From positions 1 to 64,000 of the forward strand of contig CAZFIV010000012.1 in NCBI GenBank assembly GCA_964519665.1: a stretch of 64,000 nucleotides of DNA. Direction: 5' to 3'. Shown here in pieces: positions 53,827 to 62,338 of this stretch. This DNA is from JANQQN01 sp964519665 (GTDB lineage Bacteria; Myxococcota; Kuafuiibacteriia; Kuafuiibacteriales; Kuafuiibacteriaceae). The notes under the pieces are model-generated. The model searched no databases. It worked only from the letters and a program-made list of their open reading frames with translations, and was not told the origin of the DNA. The translations under genes and the position numbers were made by a program. Numbering within the stretch: the first letter of the stretch is position 1; each line of letters starts with the position of its first letter.

Positions 53827-53953
53827 GGTCCCGTCCAAACATCGCGGACCTTTTTCTAGACAGGATCAGGACAGCGGTGCCAGTGGTGTTCTTGGTCGCA
53901 GCGTCGACGTCAACCGTGATTTCCCGACGCCCAACAAAGGTCTACGCGACGCC

Positions 53954-55162
53954 TCACCGCATCAAGGCCGAAAAGCCCTTAGACATGAGCTGCCATTTGA
54001 GTGTCAGTCCAGCATTGCCGAACAGAGACCACATCGCGGCCGCCACCTCTCGACTCGACACGTCACCCGACAGGTAGCCTTGCCAATGGTGTCTCGGCAG
54101 CTGAAAGAAAGCATCGAAGAATCCGGCCGTGGACGAAACATCCATGTTTACCAGGACTTCCATCCCGTACTTATAAAGCGACCACGCTCGCCGACGGTCC
54201 GAAGACCATACCGCATCCCATCCAGCATCCGACCAGGCTTGGGCCCCCTCGCCCGCGTTGACCCGATCTCGCACCGACCAGACGGCCTCCGCGATGCGCG
54301 GCCCCATTCGCAAGACATTCGCAAGCATATACCCGGTGGCCGGGTGCACGGCGGCCGCCGCCCCGCCGACCGGAACCACTCTTTGATTGCGGGGCGGCTG
54401 AGGCCCCCCCATGGGGATGAAGCAATGCTCGACTTCCTGCGGCGGACCGACCCGCCACCCGAGCGAAGCGACGCGAACGTCGAGTCGACGCTGGCAGACC
54501 TTGATGTCCAGGGGCGGTCTCGCCACCAGAGACGTCTCTTCGATGAACACCGCACCATCGCCCAAGGGCATTGCGTACAGGAAGGTGGGAGGCTCTCGCT
54601 CGCCGATCGGCAGGTGACCGGCCCGAAAGTCCATGAGCACCATCCGGTCCTCCGGCATGACGCCCTCTTCGAGCACGCACTTGACTCCGTAGGCGACCTG
54701 CACCCCTGGGTCCCGCCCCCGGCCCATTCGGGTCAACTTGGGCCGATGTCCGGATGCGTCGACGACCAACACCGCCTTCAGTGGACCACCGGCGGTCAGC
54801 CCCAGAGTGGACCGCTCGTCGTCAAACGCAACCTCGGTCACCGCGTCGGACACCACGTGAAGACCGGCCGCTTCCGCTCGACTCCGCAGCGCCGCTTGCA
54901 GCCGCAACGTATCCACCCGAACGTATGGGCGCTCGAGCACGTGCACCCGTTCGTCATCCAGCCGCACTTCGGCTCTCGGCCAGGTTCGCTCCGCGACCCC
55001 CGGCCAGTCGACCAGCTCGTCCGCCCACGCGCCGTAGTTGTTGGGCCACTCGGCGTAGGGTTTGGGGGCGACCAAGACGGTCTTGAAGCCTCGCTGGGCG
55101 AAGCTCGTCGCCGTACTCCAACCGGCGGGACCACCGCCGACGACCGCCACCTCCCAAACCAC
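53954..55162 (-). CDS. crtY: Lycopene beta-cyclase (CrtY/CrtL type)
   Basis: A 402-aa FAD-dependent lycopene cyclase. Dinucleotide fold VAVVGGGPAGWSTATSFAQRG, substrate-domain block YAMPLGDGAVFIEETSLVARP and VHPATGYMLANVLRMGP, as in plant, cyanobacterial and bacterial CrtL/CrtY. This is the single-chain flavoprotein type, not the heterodimeric CrtYc/CrtYd known in Myxococcus. It closes beta rings on lycopene ends. Divergent from crtC with 19 bases between start codons. Confidence 0.93.
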   Translation of the reverse strand: MVWEVAVVGGGPAGWSTATSFAQRGFKTVLVAPKPYAEWPNNYGAWADELVDWPGVAERTWPRAEVRLDDERVHVLERPYVRVDTLRLQAALRSRAEAAGLHVVSDAVTEVAFDDERSTLGLTAGGPLKAVLVVDASGHRPKLTRMGRGRDPGVQVAYGVKCVLEEGVMPEDRMVLMDFRAGHLPIGEREPPTFLYAMPLGDGAVFIEETSLVARPPLDIKVCQRRLDVRVASLGWRVGPPQEVEHCFIPMGGPQPPRNQRVVPVGGAAAAVHPATGYMLANVLRMGPRIAEAVWSVRDRVNAGEGAQAWSDAGWDAVWSSDRRRAWSLYKYGMEVLVNMDVSSTAGFFDAFFQLPRHHWQGYLSGDVSSREVAAAMWSLFGNAGLTLKWQLMSKGFSALMR

Positions 55163-55168
55163 CAGGAA

Positions 55169-55179
55169 TGTAGACTACA
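55169..55179. promoter_or_regulatory. Palindrome between divergent crtY and crtC
   Basis: TGTAGACTACA, two 5-base arms around a central A, fills most of the 19-base gap between the start codons of the two carotenoid operons. It could be an operator for the CarA/CarH-like regulator or part of a divergent core promoter. Short, so chance is possible. Confidence 0.35.
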
Positions 55180-55181
55180 TC

Positions 55182-56279
55182 ATGGCGCACGATGAACTGA
55201 TCACTCTTGGCGACCCCAGCCGCCCTCTTTCGCAACATCTGCTGCAGCACCGCGGCGGCTTCGTATGGTGGTACGTCGACGCGCTCGACGAGCGACTCAA
55301 CGGTCTGGTCTTTATTTGGTCGTTCGGGCTTCCATTCCTGCCCGGATACCTCAAGGCGGCCCGGCAGGGGCGTGCGGAACCGGCGGGACAGCATCCCAGC
55401 CTCAATCTGGCGGTCTATCGAGAGGGGCGGCCCTGCTTCTACCTGCTGCAGGTATACGACCCCGGCGACACCGAGTGGAGCGCGGACTACTGGCGGTTCG
55501 GTCGCACGGAGATCGCCCGGAGCGAAAAGGATGGACGACGCCGAGTGACCGCGACCCTCGACTGCACCGTACCCCGCAGTCAACAGCGGTTGCAGGGCAC
55601 CATTCATGTAGAGGGCCCGACCCCGTTTCTGCATCCCGACCTGCCATCGAACGCCGAATCCCATCATGAGTGGTGTCCGGTGACCGGGCCCGCGCGATGC
55701 GGTGCGGTGCTTCGATGGGGTCCCAGCCGGCCTTTTCAGCTGGACGCACCGGCGTACCACGATCGAAACGCCGGCGATCGTCCCTTCGACCAGCTCGGAA
55801 TCGACCACTGGATCTGGGGGCGTACGGTCGGCCCCGGCGGCACCCGAATCCACTATCTGGTCTGGCCAAAGGGAACCTCGCAAGGCGCCAAGTCCTGGGT
55901 CTTCGACCTCATGTCGGACGGCGAGATCCAGCGCCGGGAGCTCGACTCCGCTCGTATTCACGGCCCGGATCGGGGCTGGTTCGGCGTCCCCTTTTGGCGT
56001 CGGGTCGACCTCGACGACCTCGGTGAAGTCCGCACCGACCGGCTCGTCGAAGACGGTCCGTTCTACCTTCGCTCCGTCAATGCGGGTTTGGACCCGGCGG
56101 GCAACCTGCTTCCGGGGTGGGGCGAATGGATCCGTCCCGACCGGATCGACCTCGACGCCCATCGTCCCCTCGTGAAGATGAGGGTACACCGGACGGCCGG
56201 AAGCAATTCAGTCTGGTTGCCGTTGTTCGTTGGTCCTCGATCGACGCGCATCCGGCGTTTATTGGGGGTGGGCGGATGA
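55182..56279 (+). CDS. crtC: Carotenoid 1,2-hydratase (hydroxyneurosporene synthase)
   Basis: 365 aa from ATG 55182. Family blocks: SLNLAVYREGRPCFYLLQVY, DCTVPRSQQRLQGTIHVEG and APAYHDRNAGDRPFDQLGIDHWIWGR, with the conserved Asp/His cluster. Adds water to the 1,2 double bond of an acyclic carotenoid end, giving a tertiary 1-hydroxy group. It heads the rightward operon; the end overlaps the glycosyltransferase by ATGA. Confidence 0.92.
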   Translation: MAHDELITLGDPSRPLSQHLLQHRGGFVWWYVDALDERLNGLVFIWSFGLPFLPGYLKAARQGRAEPAGQHPSLNLAVYREGRPCFYLLQVYDPGDTEWSADYWRFGRTEIARSEKDGRRRVTATLDCTVPRSQQRLQGTIHVEGPTPFLHPDLPSNAESHHEWCPVTGPARCGAVLRWGPSRPFQLDAPAYHDRNAGDRPFDQLGIDHWIWGRTVGPGGTRIHYLVWPKGTSQGAKSWVFDLMSDGEIQRRELDSARIHGPDRGWFGVPFWRRVDLDDLGEVRTDRLVEDGPFYLRSVNAGLDPAGNLLPGWGEWIRPDRIDLDAHRPLVKMRVHRTAGSNSVWLPLFVGPRSTRIRRLLGVGG

Positions 56280-57469
56280 TGCATCCCGTCGTCATTGTCT
56301 TGGGGCTCGCGTCGTTGGTCGTCCTGCTGCCCCTGACCCTGACTGTATTCAACATCCTGGTCTGGAGGCGGGGTCGACCCGACGGAAAGATCGATGGAAC
56401 GGTGTCTATCCTCATCCCCGCTCGAAACGAGGCTCGAAACATCGACGCCTGCCTGGCGGCGGTCCAGGCGAACCAGCATCCGGTATTGGAGATTCTGGTG
56501 TACGACGACGCGTCAACCGACGACACCGCCGACCGAGTGCTCGCTCGGGCCGAAGACGACCCTCGCATCCGAGTGCTGCGGGGGCGTGACCTTCCTCGTG
56601 GCTGGGTCGGCAAGTCTCACGGCTGCCATCGACTCGCATTGGCCGCTCGCGGTGATGTCCTGCTCTTCGTCGACGCCGACGTTCGCCTCGAAGCCGACGG
56701 CATCGCCCGATTAGGGAGCCAGTTCGAAGACCTGTCCGCCGATCTGGTCAGCGCGGTTCCGCGGCAGCAGATGCGAACGTGGGCCGAGCGGCTGGTTGTC
56801 CCCCTTCTGCACCTGACCTACACGAGTTGGCTACCCCTACCTCTCGTGTACGCGAGCCGCGACCCGCGGTTCTTGGCCGTCAACGGCCAGGTTCTCGCCA
56901 TACGACGCTCCACGTACGAATCGGTAGGCGGCTTCTCGGCCGTCAAGAACAGCGTCGTCGAGGACATGGCGTTTTGCAGCCTCGTCAAAAAGTCTGGCTT
57001 CCGCGTCACCTTCGTGGATGGGTTCCGAATCGCTCGCTGCCGAATGTATTCGGGTGCTCGCGAAGTCTGGGAAGGCTTTTCCAAGAATCTCTACCGGGGG
57101 TTAGGAGCGAAACCCGTCGCGCTGATGAGCGTTCTCGCGCTGTACATCATCAGCTTCCTGGCGCCCTACGGCGTCGCGCTCTTCGCGTGGACCGCGCGAA
57201 CCATGGGATGGACGCTCTCGTTCGACGTCAATACCGTTCTGCTCGCGGCGACGGTCGGCGTATGCGCCAACTTCGTCTTGCGAGCGGTGCTGGCATGGCG
57301 TTTTCATCACCCGTGGTCGGGGGTGCTGTTGCAACCCGCGAGCGTGTTGGCCCTCGTGGCCATTGGCATCAATTCATTCATTTGGCATCAACGCGGCACC
57401 ATCCGCTGGCGAGGCCGAGTCTACGGTAGTCAATCCGAGTTGACGACCACGGCGCCCCGCGCGCATTAA
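56276..57469 (+). CDS. Membrane family 2 glycosyltransferase, probably carotenoid glycosyltransferase
   Basis: 397 aa. An N-terminal transmembrane helix (IVLGLASLVVLLPLTLTVFNIL) is followed by a GT2 domain: SILIPARNEARNIDACL, VDADVR (the DxD site), VEDMAFC and GFSKNLYRGLG. Two or three transmembrane helices lie at the C-terminus. It resembles CrtQ/CruC-type enzymes that glycosylate carotenoids. Between crtC and crtD, it is well placed to put sugar on the 1'-hydroxyl made by CrtC. Acceptor specificity is inferred. Confidence 0.85.
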   Translation: MMHPVVIVLGLASLVVLLPLTLTVFNILVWRRGRPDGKIDGTVSILIPARNEARNIDACLAAVQANQHPVLEILVYDDASTDDTADRVLARAEDDPRIRVLRGRDLPRGWVGKSHGCHRLALAARGDVLLFVDADVRLEADGIARLGSQFEDLSADLVSAVPRQQMRTWAERLVVPLLHLTYTSWLPLPLVYASRDPRFLAVNGQVLAIRRSTYESVGGFSAVKNSVVEDMAFCSLVKKSGFRVTFVDGFRIARCRMYSGAREVWEGFSKNLYRGLGAKPVALMSVLALYIISFLAPYGVALFAWTARTMGWTLSFDVNTVLLAATVGVCANFVLRAVLAWRFHHPWSGVLLQPASVLALVAIGINSFIWHQRGTIRWRGRVYGSQSELTTTAPRAH

Positions 57470-57478
57470 GGAGTTGCT

Positions 57479-58978
57479 TTGACTGACGTTATCGTCATCG
57501 GCGCCGGGATTGGGGGACTCTCCGCGGCGATTTCGACTGCCGCCCGCGGTCACCGGGTCCGAGTGTTCGAAGCGAATACGCGGGCTGGCGGCAAAGCGGG
57601 CACCAGAATCATCGACGGCGTCGAGGTCGATACCGGCCCTAGCGTCGTCACGCTCCCCGAAGTCTTCGACGACCTCTTCAAGCTGGCCGGTTCCCGCCTC
57701 GAAGACGAGGTCTCGCTCCGGATCTCGACGCCGTCATTTCGGTATCGGTTCGCGGACGGGGTTCAACTCGACATGTTCCACGAGGTCGACGCCATGCTGG
57801 CCAGCATCGGTGCGACCCTGGGTTCCTCGGCGGCCGACGAAATGAACGCGTTCCTCAAGTACGCTCGGGAAGTCTGGGAGGCCGGCGCTCCGAACTTCGT
57901 GTACGGCAAGGCGCCGTCGTTCGGGCTGGTCTTGCGGCTCGGACTCACCCGCCTCAACGACGTGCGTCGAATCGACTCCATGCGGACGATGTACAAGGGC
58001 ATCTGCGCGCACATCCGTGAGCCCCACTTACGTTATCTGCTCGCTCGATACGCAACCTACAACGGCTCCAACGTGCTGACAGCACCCGCGACCCTCAACT
58101 GCATCGCACACGTTGAACTGGCCCTGGGCGGCTACGGCGTCGAGGGCGGGATCGCGGCCTTGGTCGAAGCCATGGTCCGCTGTGCCCGAAGGATGGGGGT
58201 GGAGTTCGCTTTCGAAACGCCGGTCCGCTCCATCGACGTGCGCAAGGGCCGAGTGGCTGGGGTGACGACCGAGCTCGGCGATTCCGTACCCGCGGCCAAC
58301 GTGGTGGCCAACGCCGACGTCGGCCACGTCGCCACCCATCTGCTGCCCTCGTCTCATCGTCAGGTCGTGTCGGCTCCGACGCCCCCATCCATGTCCGGGT
58401 GGACGGGCATTCTTCGAGCCCAGCACGGCCCTGAGCCTCGTCCCGCCCATGCGGTCCTGTTCGCTGAAGAGTACCTCGAGGAATTCGTCGACATCTTCGA
58501 CCGCGACCGGCCGCCCGAAACACCGACCGTATACTTGTGCGCACAGAAGACCTGTCACGGCCGCGCGGGATGGCCCGACGCCGAACCCGTCTTCGTCATG
58601 GCCAACTCTCCTGCGGAGCCCGAGAACGGAGTCCGCGACCCAGCGGTGTTCGAGGCCCTCGAGCGCCGGGTGCTCGACCGGCTGCGCCAAGCCGGTCTGA
58701 TTCAGAACGGCGACTCGCTCGTTTGGAGCCGGACGCCGACCGAGCTGGCGACCGCCTTTCCGGGCAGCCGAGGATCGATCTACGGGGCAGCTTCGAACAG
58801 CGCGACGGCGGCCTTCAAACGGCCGGCCAATCGAGTTCGGTCCCTGCCGGGCCTGTACTTGGCGAGCGGCAGCGCTCACCCCGGCGGCGGCTTGCCGCTT
58901 TGCGCCCTGTCCGGCGTGGCGGCCGCCAATGAGCTGGTTGCGGACAATGGTCACGGTACCCTGAGGGCCGTCTCGTGA
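57479..58978 (+). CDS. crtD: 1-hydroxycarotenoid 3,4-desaturase (CrtD-type)
   Basis: A 499-aa CrtI-family FAD enzyme starting at TTG 57479 with AAGGAG 6 bases upstream. FAD fold IVIGAGIGGLSAAISTAARGHRVRVFEAN...GGKAG, VDTGPSVVTLPEVF, and the C-terminal YLASGSAHPGGGLPLCALSG. The latter differs from phytoene desaturases (GAGVPGVL) and is typical of CrtD. Next to crtC it should make the 3',4' double bond. Overlaps crtW by GTGA. Confidence 0.9.
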   Translation: MTDVIVIGAGIGGLSAAISTAARGHRVRVFEANTRAGGKAGTRIIDGVEVDTGPSVVTLPEVFDDLFKLAGSRLEDEVSLRISTPSFRYRFADGVQLDMFHEVDAMLASIGATLGSSAADEMNAFLKYAREVWEAGAPNFVYGKAPSFGLVLRLGLTRLNDVRRIDSMRTMYKGICAHIREPHLRYLLARYATYNGSNVLTAPATLNCIAHVELALGGYGVEGGIAALVEAMVRCARRMGVEFAFETPVRSIDVRKGRVAGVTTELGDSVPAANVVANADVGHVATHLLPSSHRQVVSAPTPPSMSGWTGILRAQHGPEPRPAHAVLFAEEYLEEFVDIFDRDRPPETPTVYLCAQKTCHGRAGWPDAEPVFVMANSPAEPENGVRDPAVFEALERRVLDRLRQAGLIQNGDSLVWSRTPTELATAFPGSRGSIYGAASNSATAAFKRPANRVRSLPGLYLASGSAHPGGGLPLCALSGVAAANELVADNGHGTLRAVS

Positions 58979-59709
58979 GCCTGGAGCCGAGGCCTCCAGG
59001 CGCGGCTTGGGTGGGCACCATCGCCGCCCTGGCGATCATGGGTGCTTGGGTCGTTCACCTGGCCTGGTTGCTGAACCAACCGACGGTCTTTGTGTGGTGG
59101 GCCCCCGCGAGCGTGCTGGTCCAGACATTCCTACACACCGGGCTGTTCATCGTAGCCCACGACGGAATGCACGGCTCGATCGCCCCGGGCCACGAGCGGA
59201 CGAACAAGGTCATCGGTCAATCCTGCTTACTGATGTATGCTTTGTTTCCAATGGCTCCGCTCCTTCGGGCCCATATCGTGCACCACCGTTCCCCCGGAAC
59301 CGCCGACGACCCCGACCACACCGGCGGCCGGCCGCTGGGTTACTTTCGTTGGTACCTCCGGTTCATGCTCCAGTACCTCCGGTGGTACCAGTTGCTCGGC
59401 ATGGCGATGTTATTCAACGCCGCCCATTATCTAGGCGGGATCGCCAACCCCAACTTGGTCGTCTTCTGGGTGGTTCCTTCTCTTCTGAGTACTTTTCAGC
59501 TCTTTACGTTCGGAACCTACATTCCGCACCGCGTCCCCCCGGGCGGTCATCGCGACCTTCACGCGGCCCGCTCGTCGAGCTGGCCTCATTGGCTGTCGCT
59601 TCTGACTTGTTACCACTTCGGGTATCACTGGGAGCACCATCAGTACCCTGCCGTCCCTTGGTGGCGACTGCCCACATTCCATCGAATGACCCGCAACGCC
59701 GAGGGCTAG
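58975..59709 (+). CDS. crtW: Beta-carotene-type 4-ketolase (CrtW family)
   Basis: A 244-aa di-iron membrane oxygenase from GTG 58975. The histidine boxes are IVAHDGMHG, HIVHHRSPG...DPDH and YHFGYHWEHHQYPAVPWWRLP, and FGTYIPHR is the CrtW signature. Several transmembrane helices. It adds a keto group at C-4 of a beta ring. The stop codon TAG (59707-59709) lies within the left arm of a 22-bp inverted repeat, so the very C-terminus may have been set by an insertion. Confidence 0.92.
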   Translation: MSLEPRPPGAAWVGTIAALAIMGAWVVHLAWLLNQPTVFVWWAPASVLVQTFLHTGLFIVAHDGMHGSIAPGHERTNKVIGQSCLLMYALFPMAPLLRAHIVHHRSPGTADDPDHTGGRPLGYFRWYLRFMLQYLRWYQLLGMAMLFNAAHYLGGIANPNLVVFWVVPSLLSTFQLFTFGTYIPHRVPPGGHRDLHAARSSSWPHWLSLLTCYHFGYHWEHHQYPAVPWWRLPTFHRMTRNAEG

Positions 59710-59882
59710 AGCGCCGATTCACTTGGAGCGTGCTGGTGTCGCGCCGGAATCGGCCCGTCGGGTCGTCGCGTGAGGAGGGCGCGTATCGGGAATACGCAAC
59801 CGACGAAAGCCGAAGGCGGCGCGGCGAGCAGACGGGTGAGAACCAGCGACAATAGTGCGATCCAAGTGAATCGGCGCTCTAG
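59706..59882. mobile_element. 177-bp element with perfect 22-bp terminal inverted repeats (MITE-like)
   Basis: Bases 59706-59727 (beginning CTAGAGCGCCGATTC) are the exact reverse complement of 59861-59882. The 133-base interior has no gene but holds a small hairpin GCGTATCGGGAATACGC. I see no clear target-site duplication. It could be a miniature transposable element or a large terminator hairpin between crtW and the leftward genes. Confidence 0.55.
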
Positions 59883-59898
59883 ACTTGCTCCGGCCCTC

Positions 59899-60237
59899 CT
59901 AAGAGGGTGGGTGCTGGAGGATCGACAGCTCGTACCTGAAATCCGCCTTGCGGTCCTCGGCCGTGAAGGGGGGCGGCAATCGGCGGAGCCCCTTGCGAAA
60001 GAACGTCTCGATGTGCCCGGCGCTGAAGCTATCGCGGATCGTCTGAAGCGTCTCCGCGTCGTCGCAGGCGAAGAAGCCGTTGTCGAGAGCCTCGTACCCG
60101 ATCCCCTGGTGCGCGAGTTGCCGCTTGGCCCACCCGTGGCCGTTGAGCGCAGCCTCGCCAAGACTTCGTGCCGAGAGTTTCGATCCCCCGGAGCGCTCTC
60201 GGGCGAAGTACGCGAGCGGAGCGTAAGGGAAGCGATC
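59899..60237 (-). pseudogene. C-terminal fragment of an unidentified, possibly mobile-element-related gene
   Basis: 113 codons on the minus strand with good codon character but no start codon after the in-frame stop at 60238-60240. Readable segments include FARERSGGSKLSARSLGEAA, GYEALDNGFFACDDAETLQ, HIETFFRKGLRRLPPPFT and RYELSILQ. The sequence reminds me of a widespread uncharacterised family found near mobile DNA; this is memory, not proof. Truncated at the 5' side, next to the inverted-repeat element. Confidence 0.45.
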
Positions 60238-60303
60238 CTACGTGCGCCGATTCCGACGGACGGAGTCGTCGTCGGCGAGCGATGGCGTGTCTGGTGGCCG
60301 CGA

Positions 60304-61335
60304 TCAGACCCGAGCGGTCACCGCCTCCGAGAAGTCTCGTACGTCGGTGGGGCGACCAACGACGATCGCGATGTCGCCGGCGCGAAGCTCGGTGTAGCGG
60401 TCGAGGCTGGTGATCAGCTGTCCGTCGGCTCGTCGTAGCGCCACGATCAGCACTCCGTGGCGGTCCGGAATGTCGAGCTCGCCGAGTCGCCCGTTGTAAT
60501 GCTCGACCTCGCCGATCGGAACGTCTTCGATCTGAAACTCGTCGTGCTCCCGGTTGACCGCGCGGTCGAGGAGCTGCGCCGCGTGCGGATGAATGAGCCC
60601 CTGGGCCATCCGGGCGCCGCTGATGCCGTACGGGTTGATCACCGCGTCGGCGCCAGCTCGATAAGCTTTTTGAACCGAGGCCTCATCATCGACCCGGGTA
60701 ATGATGTGCAGCCGCGGGTTGAGCTGACGGGCGGACAGAGTCACGAAGATGTTGGTCGCGTCGGAGCCGGTCGCGGCCGCAATTCCGCGAGCGCGATCGA
60801 TAGCGGCTTGGTTGAGAACGTCGTCCGAGCTGCCGTCCCCTCGCAGGCGGAGCTCGAGGTATGGTAGTTGGTCAGCCAGGTCGGCCTCCACCTCGATCGC
60901 GACCACCGGGTAGCCGCGGTGATGCAGCTCCGCGGCCACTTCCCGGCCGAGACGGCCAAGGCCAACCACGATGAAGTGATTCTCGAGCTTTCGCATCAGA
61001 TTCCTTCGGCGTCGCTCCCGCAGGTCGCTTCGGAACTCGCCTTCGACGACGTACCGAGTTACCTGGCCGAGTGTATACGTTCCGACCCCGAGACCCGCGA
61101 CGATGAGTCCCACCGTAAAAAACCGACCCTCGGGGGACAAGGGATGCGGTTCGCTGTACCCGATGGTGGTCAGCGTTATCGTGACCATCCAAATACAGTC
61201 GACGAGCGGCCACCCTTCGATCACGCGATAGCCGAGGGTGCCACTGGCGACCATAAAAAAGCTCAAGGCAATCGCCCATCGGAGTGTGCGAAAGAGCAAG
61301 CGAGGCGAGTATCGTCCGCCCTCTTGCCGCGTCAA
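60304..61335 (-). CDS. Potassium channel with RCK (TrkA) domains
   Basis: A 343-aa two-transmembrane ion channel (Ion_trans_2). TM1 is about residues 18-37; the selectivity filter is TTIGYSE, followed by TM2 (FFTVGLIVAGLGVGTYTLG). A cytosolic TrkA-N/RCK domain, FIVVGLGRLGREVAAELHHRG...VAIEVEADLADQ, and a C-terminal TrkA-C domain (GQLITSLDRYTELRAGDIAIVVG) follow. Resembles MthK-type, ligand-gated K+ channels; the GYxE filter variant is common in this group. Divergent from the next gene. Confidence 0.92.
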   Translation of the reverse strand: MTRQEGGRYSPRLLFRTLRWAIALSFFMVASGTLGYRVIEGWPLVDCIWMVTITLTTIGYSEPHPLSPEGRFFTVGLIVAGLGVGTYTLGQVTRYVVEGEFRSDLRERRRRNLMRKLENHFIVVGLGRLGREVAAELHHRGYPVVAIEVEADLADQLPYLELRLRGDGSSDDVLNQAAIDRARGIAAATGSDATNIFVTLSARQLNPRLHIITRVDDEASVQKAYRAGADAVINPYGISGARMAQGLIHPHAAQLLDRAVNREHDEFQIEDVPIGEVEHYNGRLGELDIPDRHGVLIVALRRADGQLITSLDRYTELRAGDIAIVVGRPTDVRDFSEAVTARV

Positions 61336-61421
61336 GTTGGGGGTGATCGCGTCGACAAGGTTGAAAACACCGAGTAAGCCACTACCAGGCGAGTCAGGTT
61401 TATCCAGTACGAAAGCACCAT

Positions 61422-62189
61422 ATGACGCGAACCATGATCATCACGGCAGCGCTGAGCCTCGGCCTTGTCGGGCAGGCGTCCGGCACCAGCCCGCAGCCCC
61501 CCGATCTTCCCGACCTCTCTGGCACCTGGGCCCGTGCCCAGATCACGACCGCCCTGGTCCACGTGCCGATCGTCGGTGAGCTCGCGTCCCAAACCTTGGC
61601 CGTGACCCTTTTGCGCATCGAGCAGCATGGGCCGGAGTTATTATTGGTTGAAGAGGTCTGCCGCCTCGACACGAAAGCACCGACCTCGCTGGTGAAGACG
61701 ACGTACCCCGACGCTTTCGTGAGGGCCGTCTCGGGCAACCGACGTCGGGGACGCCTCGAGTGGGACGGAGGGCAGATTCGGTACCGGGAGCCCAAACAGG
61801 CGTACTGGCGCGGCATGCGGGAAGGGGTGCCGATCGGCGAGCCCCTGCCCGACCATCCTGACGATCCCCGAGTCAGTGATCTCGACTCCGACGGAAACCC
61901 CGGCCTGACGGTCAAGGTGAGCGGACTGATCGATGGCGAGATCTTCCTGGTGCAGCGGAGCTGGAGTGAACTCGACGGAGTGCTACTGTCGGGTAACAGA
62001 ATTGAGGGTCGAGTACATTGGGATTCGGAAGAGCAGATTCTCGGGGCGAGTCGCCAACTGCTTGCATCCAAACCGAAGAAGCGACCAGCCCCTGATCAAT
62101 CCGGCAACTTCTTTCGGATGCGCCGAGTGCCGAACAGTGCGACCTGTGGCGAAGTTCTGGCTCGCCAGCGGAAGCTGCTCGGCATGTAG
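61422..62189 (+). CDS. Hypothetical secreted protein
   Basis: 255 aa with a signal peptide (MTRTMIITAALSLGLVGQASG). The mature part starts with LPDLSGTWARAQITT and has strands LLRIEQHGPELLLVEE, a calcium-loop-like DLDSDGNPGLTVKV and a Cys near the C-terminus (SATCGEVL). Mostly beta; a lipocalin-like or small barrel fold is possible. No family recognised, no operon partner. Confidence 0.75.
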   Translation: MTRTMIITAALSLGLVGQASGTSPQPPDLPDLSGTWARAQITTALVHVPIVGELASQTLAVTLLRIEQHGPELLLVEEVCRLDTKAPTSLVKTTYPDAFVRAVSGNRRRGRLEWDGGQIRYREPKQAYWRGMREGVPIGEPLPDHPDDPRVSDLDSDGNPGLTVKVSGLIDGEIFLVQRSWSELDGVLLSGNRIEGRVHWDSEEQILGASRQLLASKPKKRPAPDQSGNFFRMRRVPNSATCGEVLARQRKLLGM

Positions 62190-62267
62190 ACCACGCTCGC
62201 CCTCAGATATCGCAGACGTAACGGTCGACCCCCCATTCGATACCTTTCGGTTACATCATCTCCTCCA

Positions 62268-62301
62268 AAGTAGGTGTCGGGCCACGGTTTGTTACCTACT
62301 T
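62268..62301. promoter_or_regulatory. Inverted repeat upstream of the sigma-54 promoter
   Basis: AAGTAGGT (62268-62275) and ACCTACTT (62294-62301) are exact reverse complements with 18 bases between them, ending 6 bases before the -24 element. Likely a regulator binding site, perhaps an operator because it is so close to the promoter. Confidence 0.45.
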
Positions 62302-62306
62302 GAGCA

Positions 62307-62322
62307 TGGCATCAGCCTTGCT
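62307..62322 (+). promoter_or_regulatory. Sigma-54 (-24/-12) promoter
   Basis: TGGCATCAGCCTTGCT matches TGGCAC-N5-TTGCW with the invariant GG (62308-62309) and GC (62320-62321) exactly 10 bases apart. Transcription would start near 62333, just before GTG 62339 of the histidine kinase. Confidence 0.65.
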
Positions 62323-62338
62323 GTTTGGTCGGACGACC

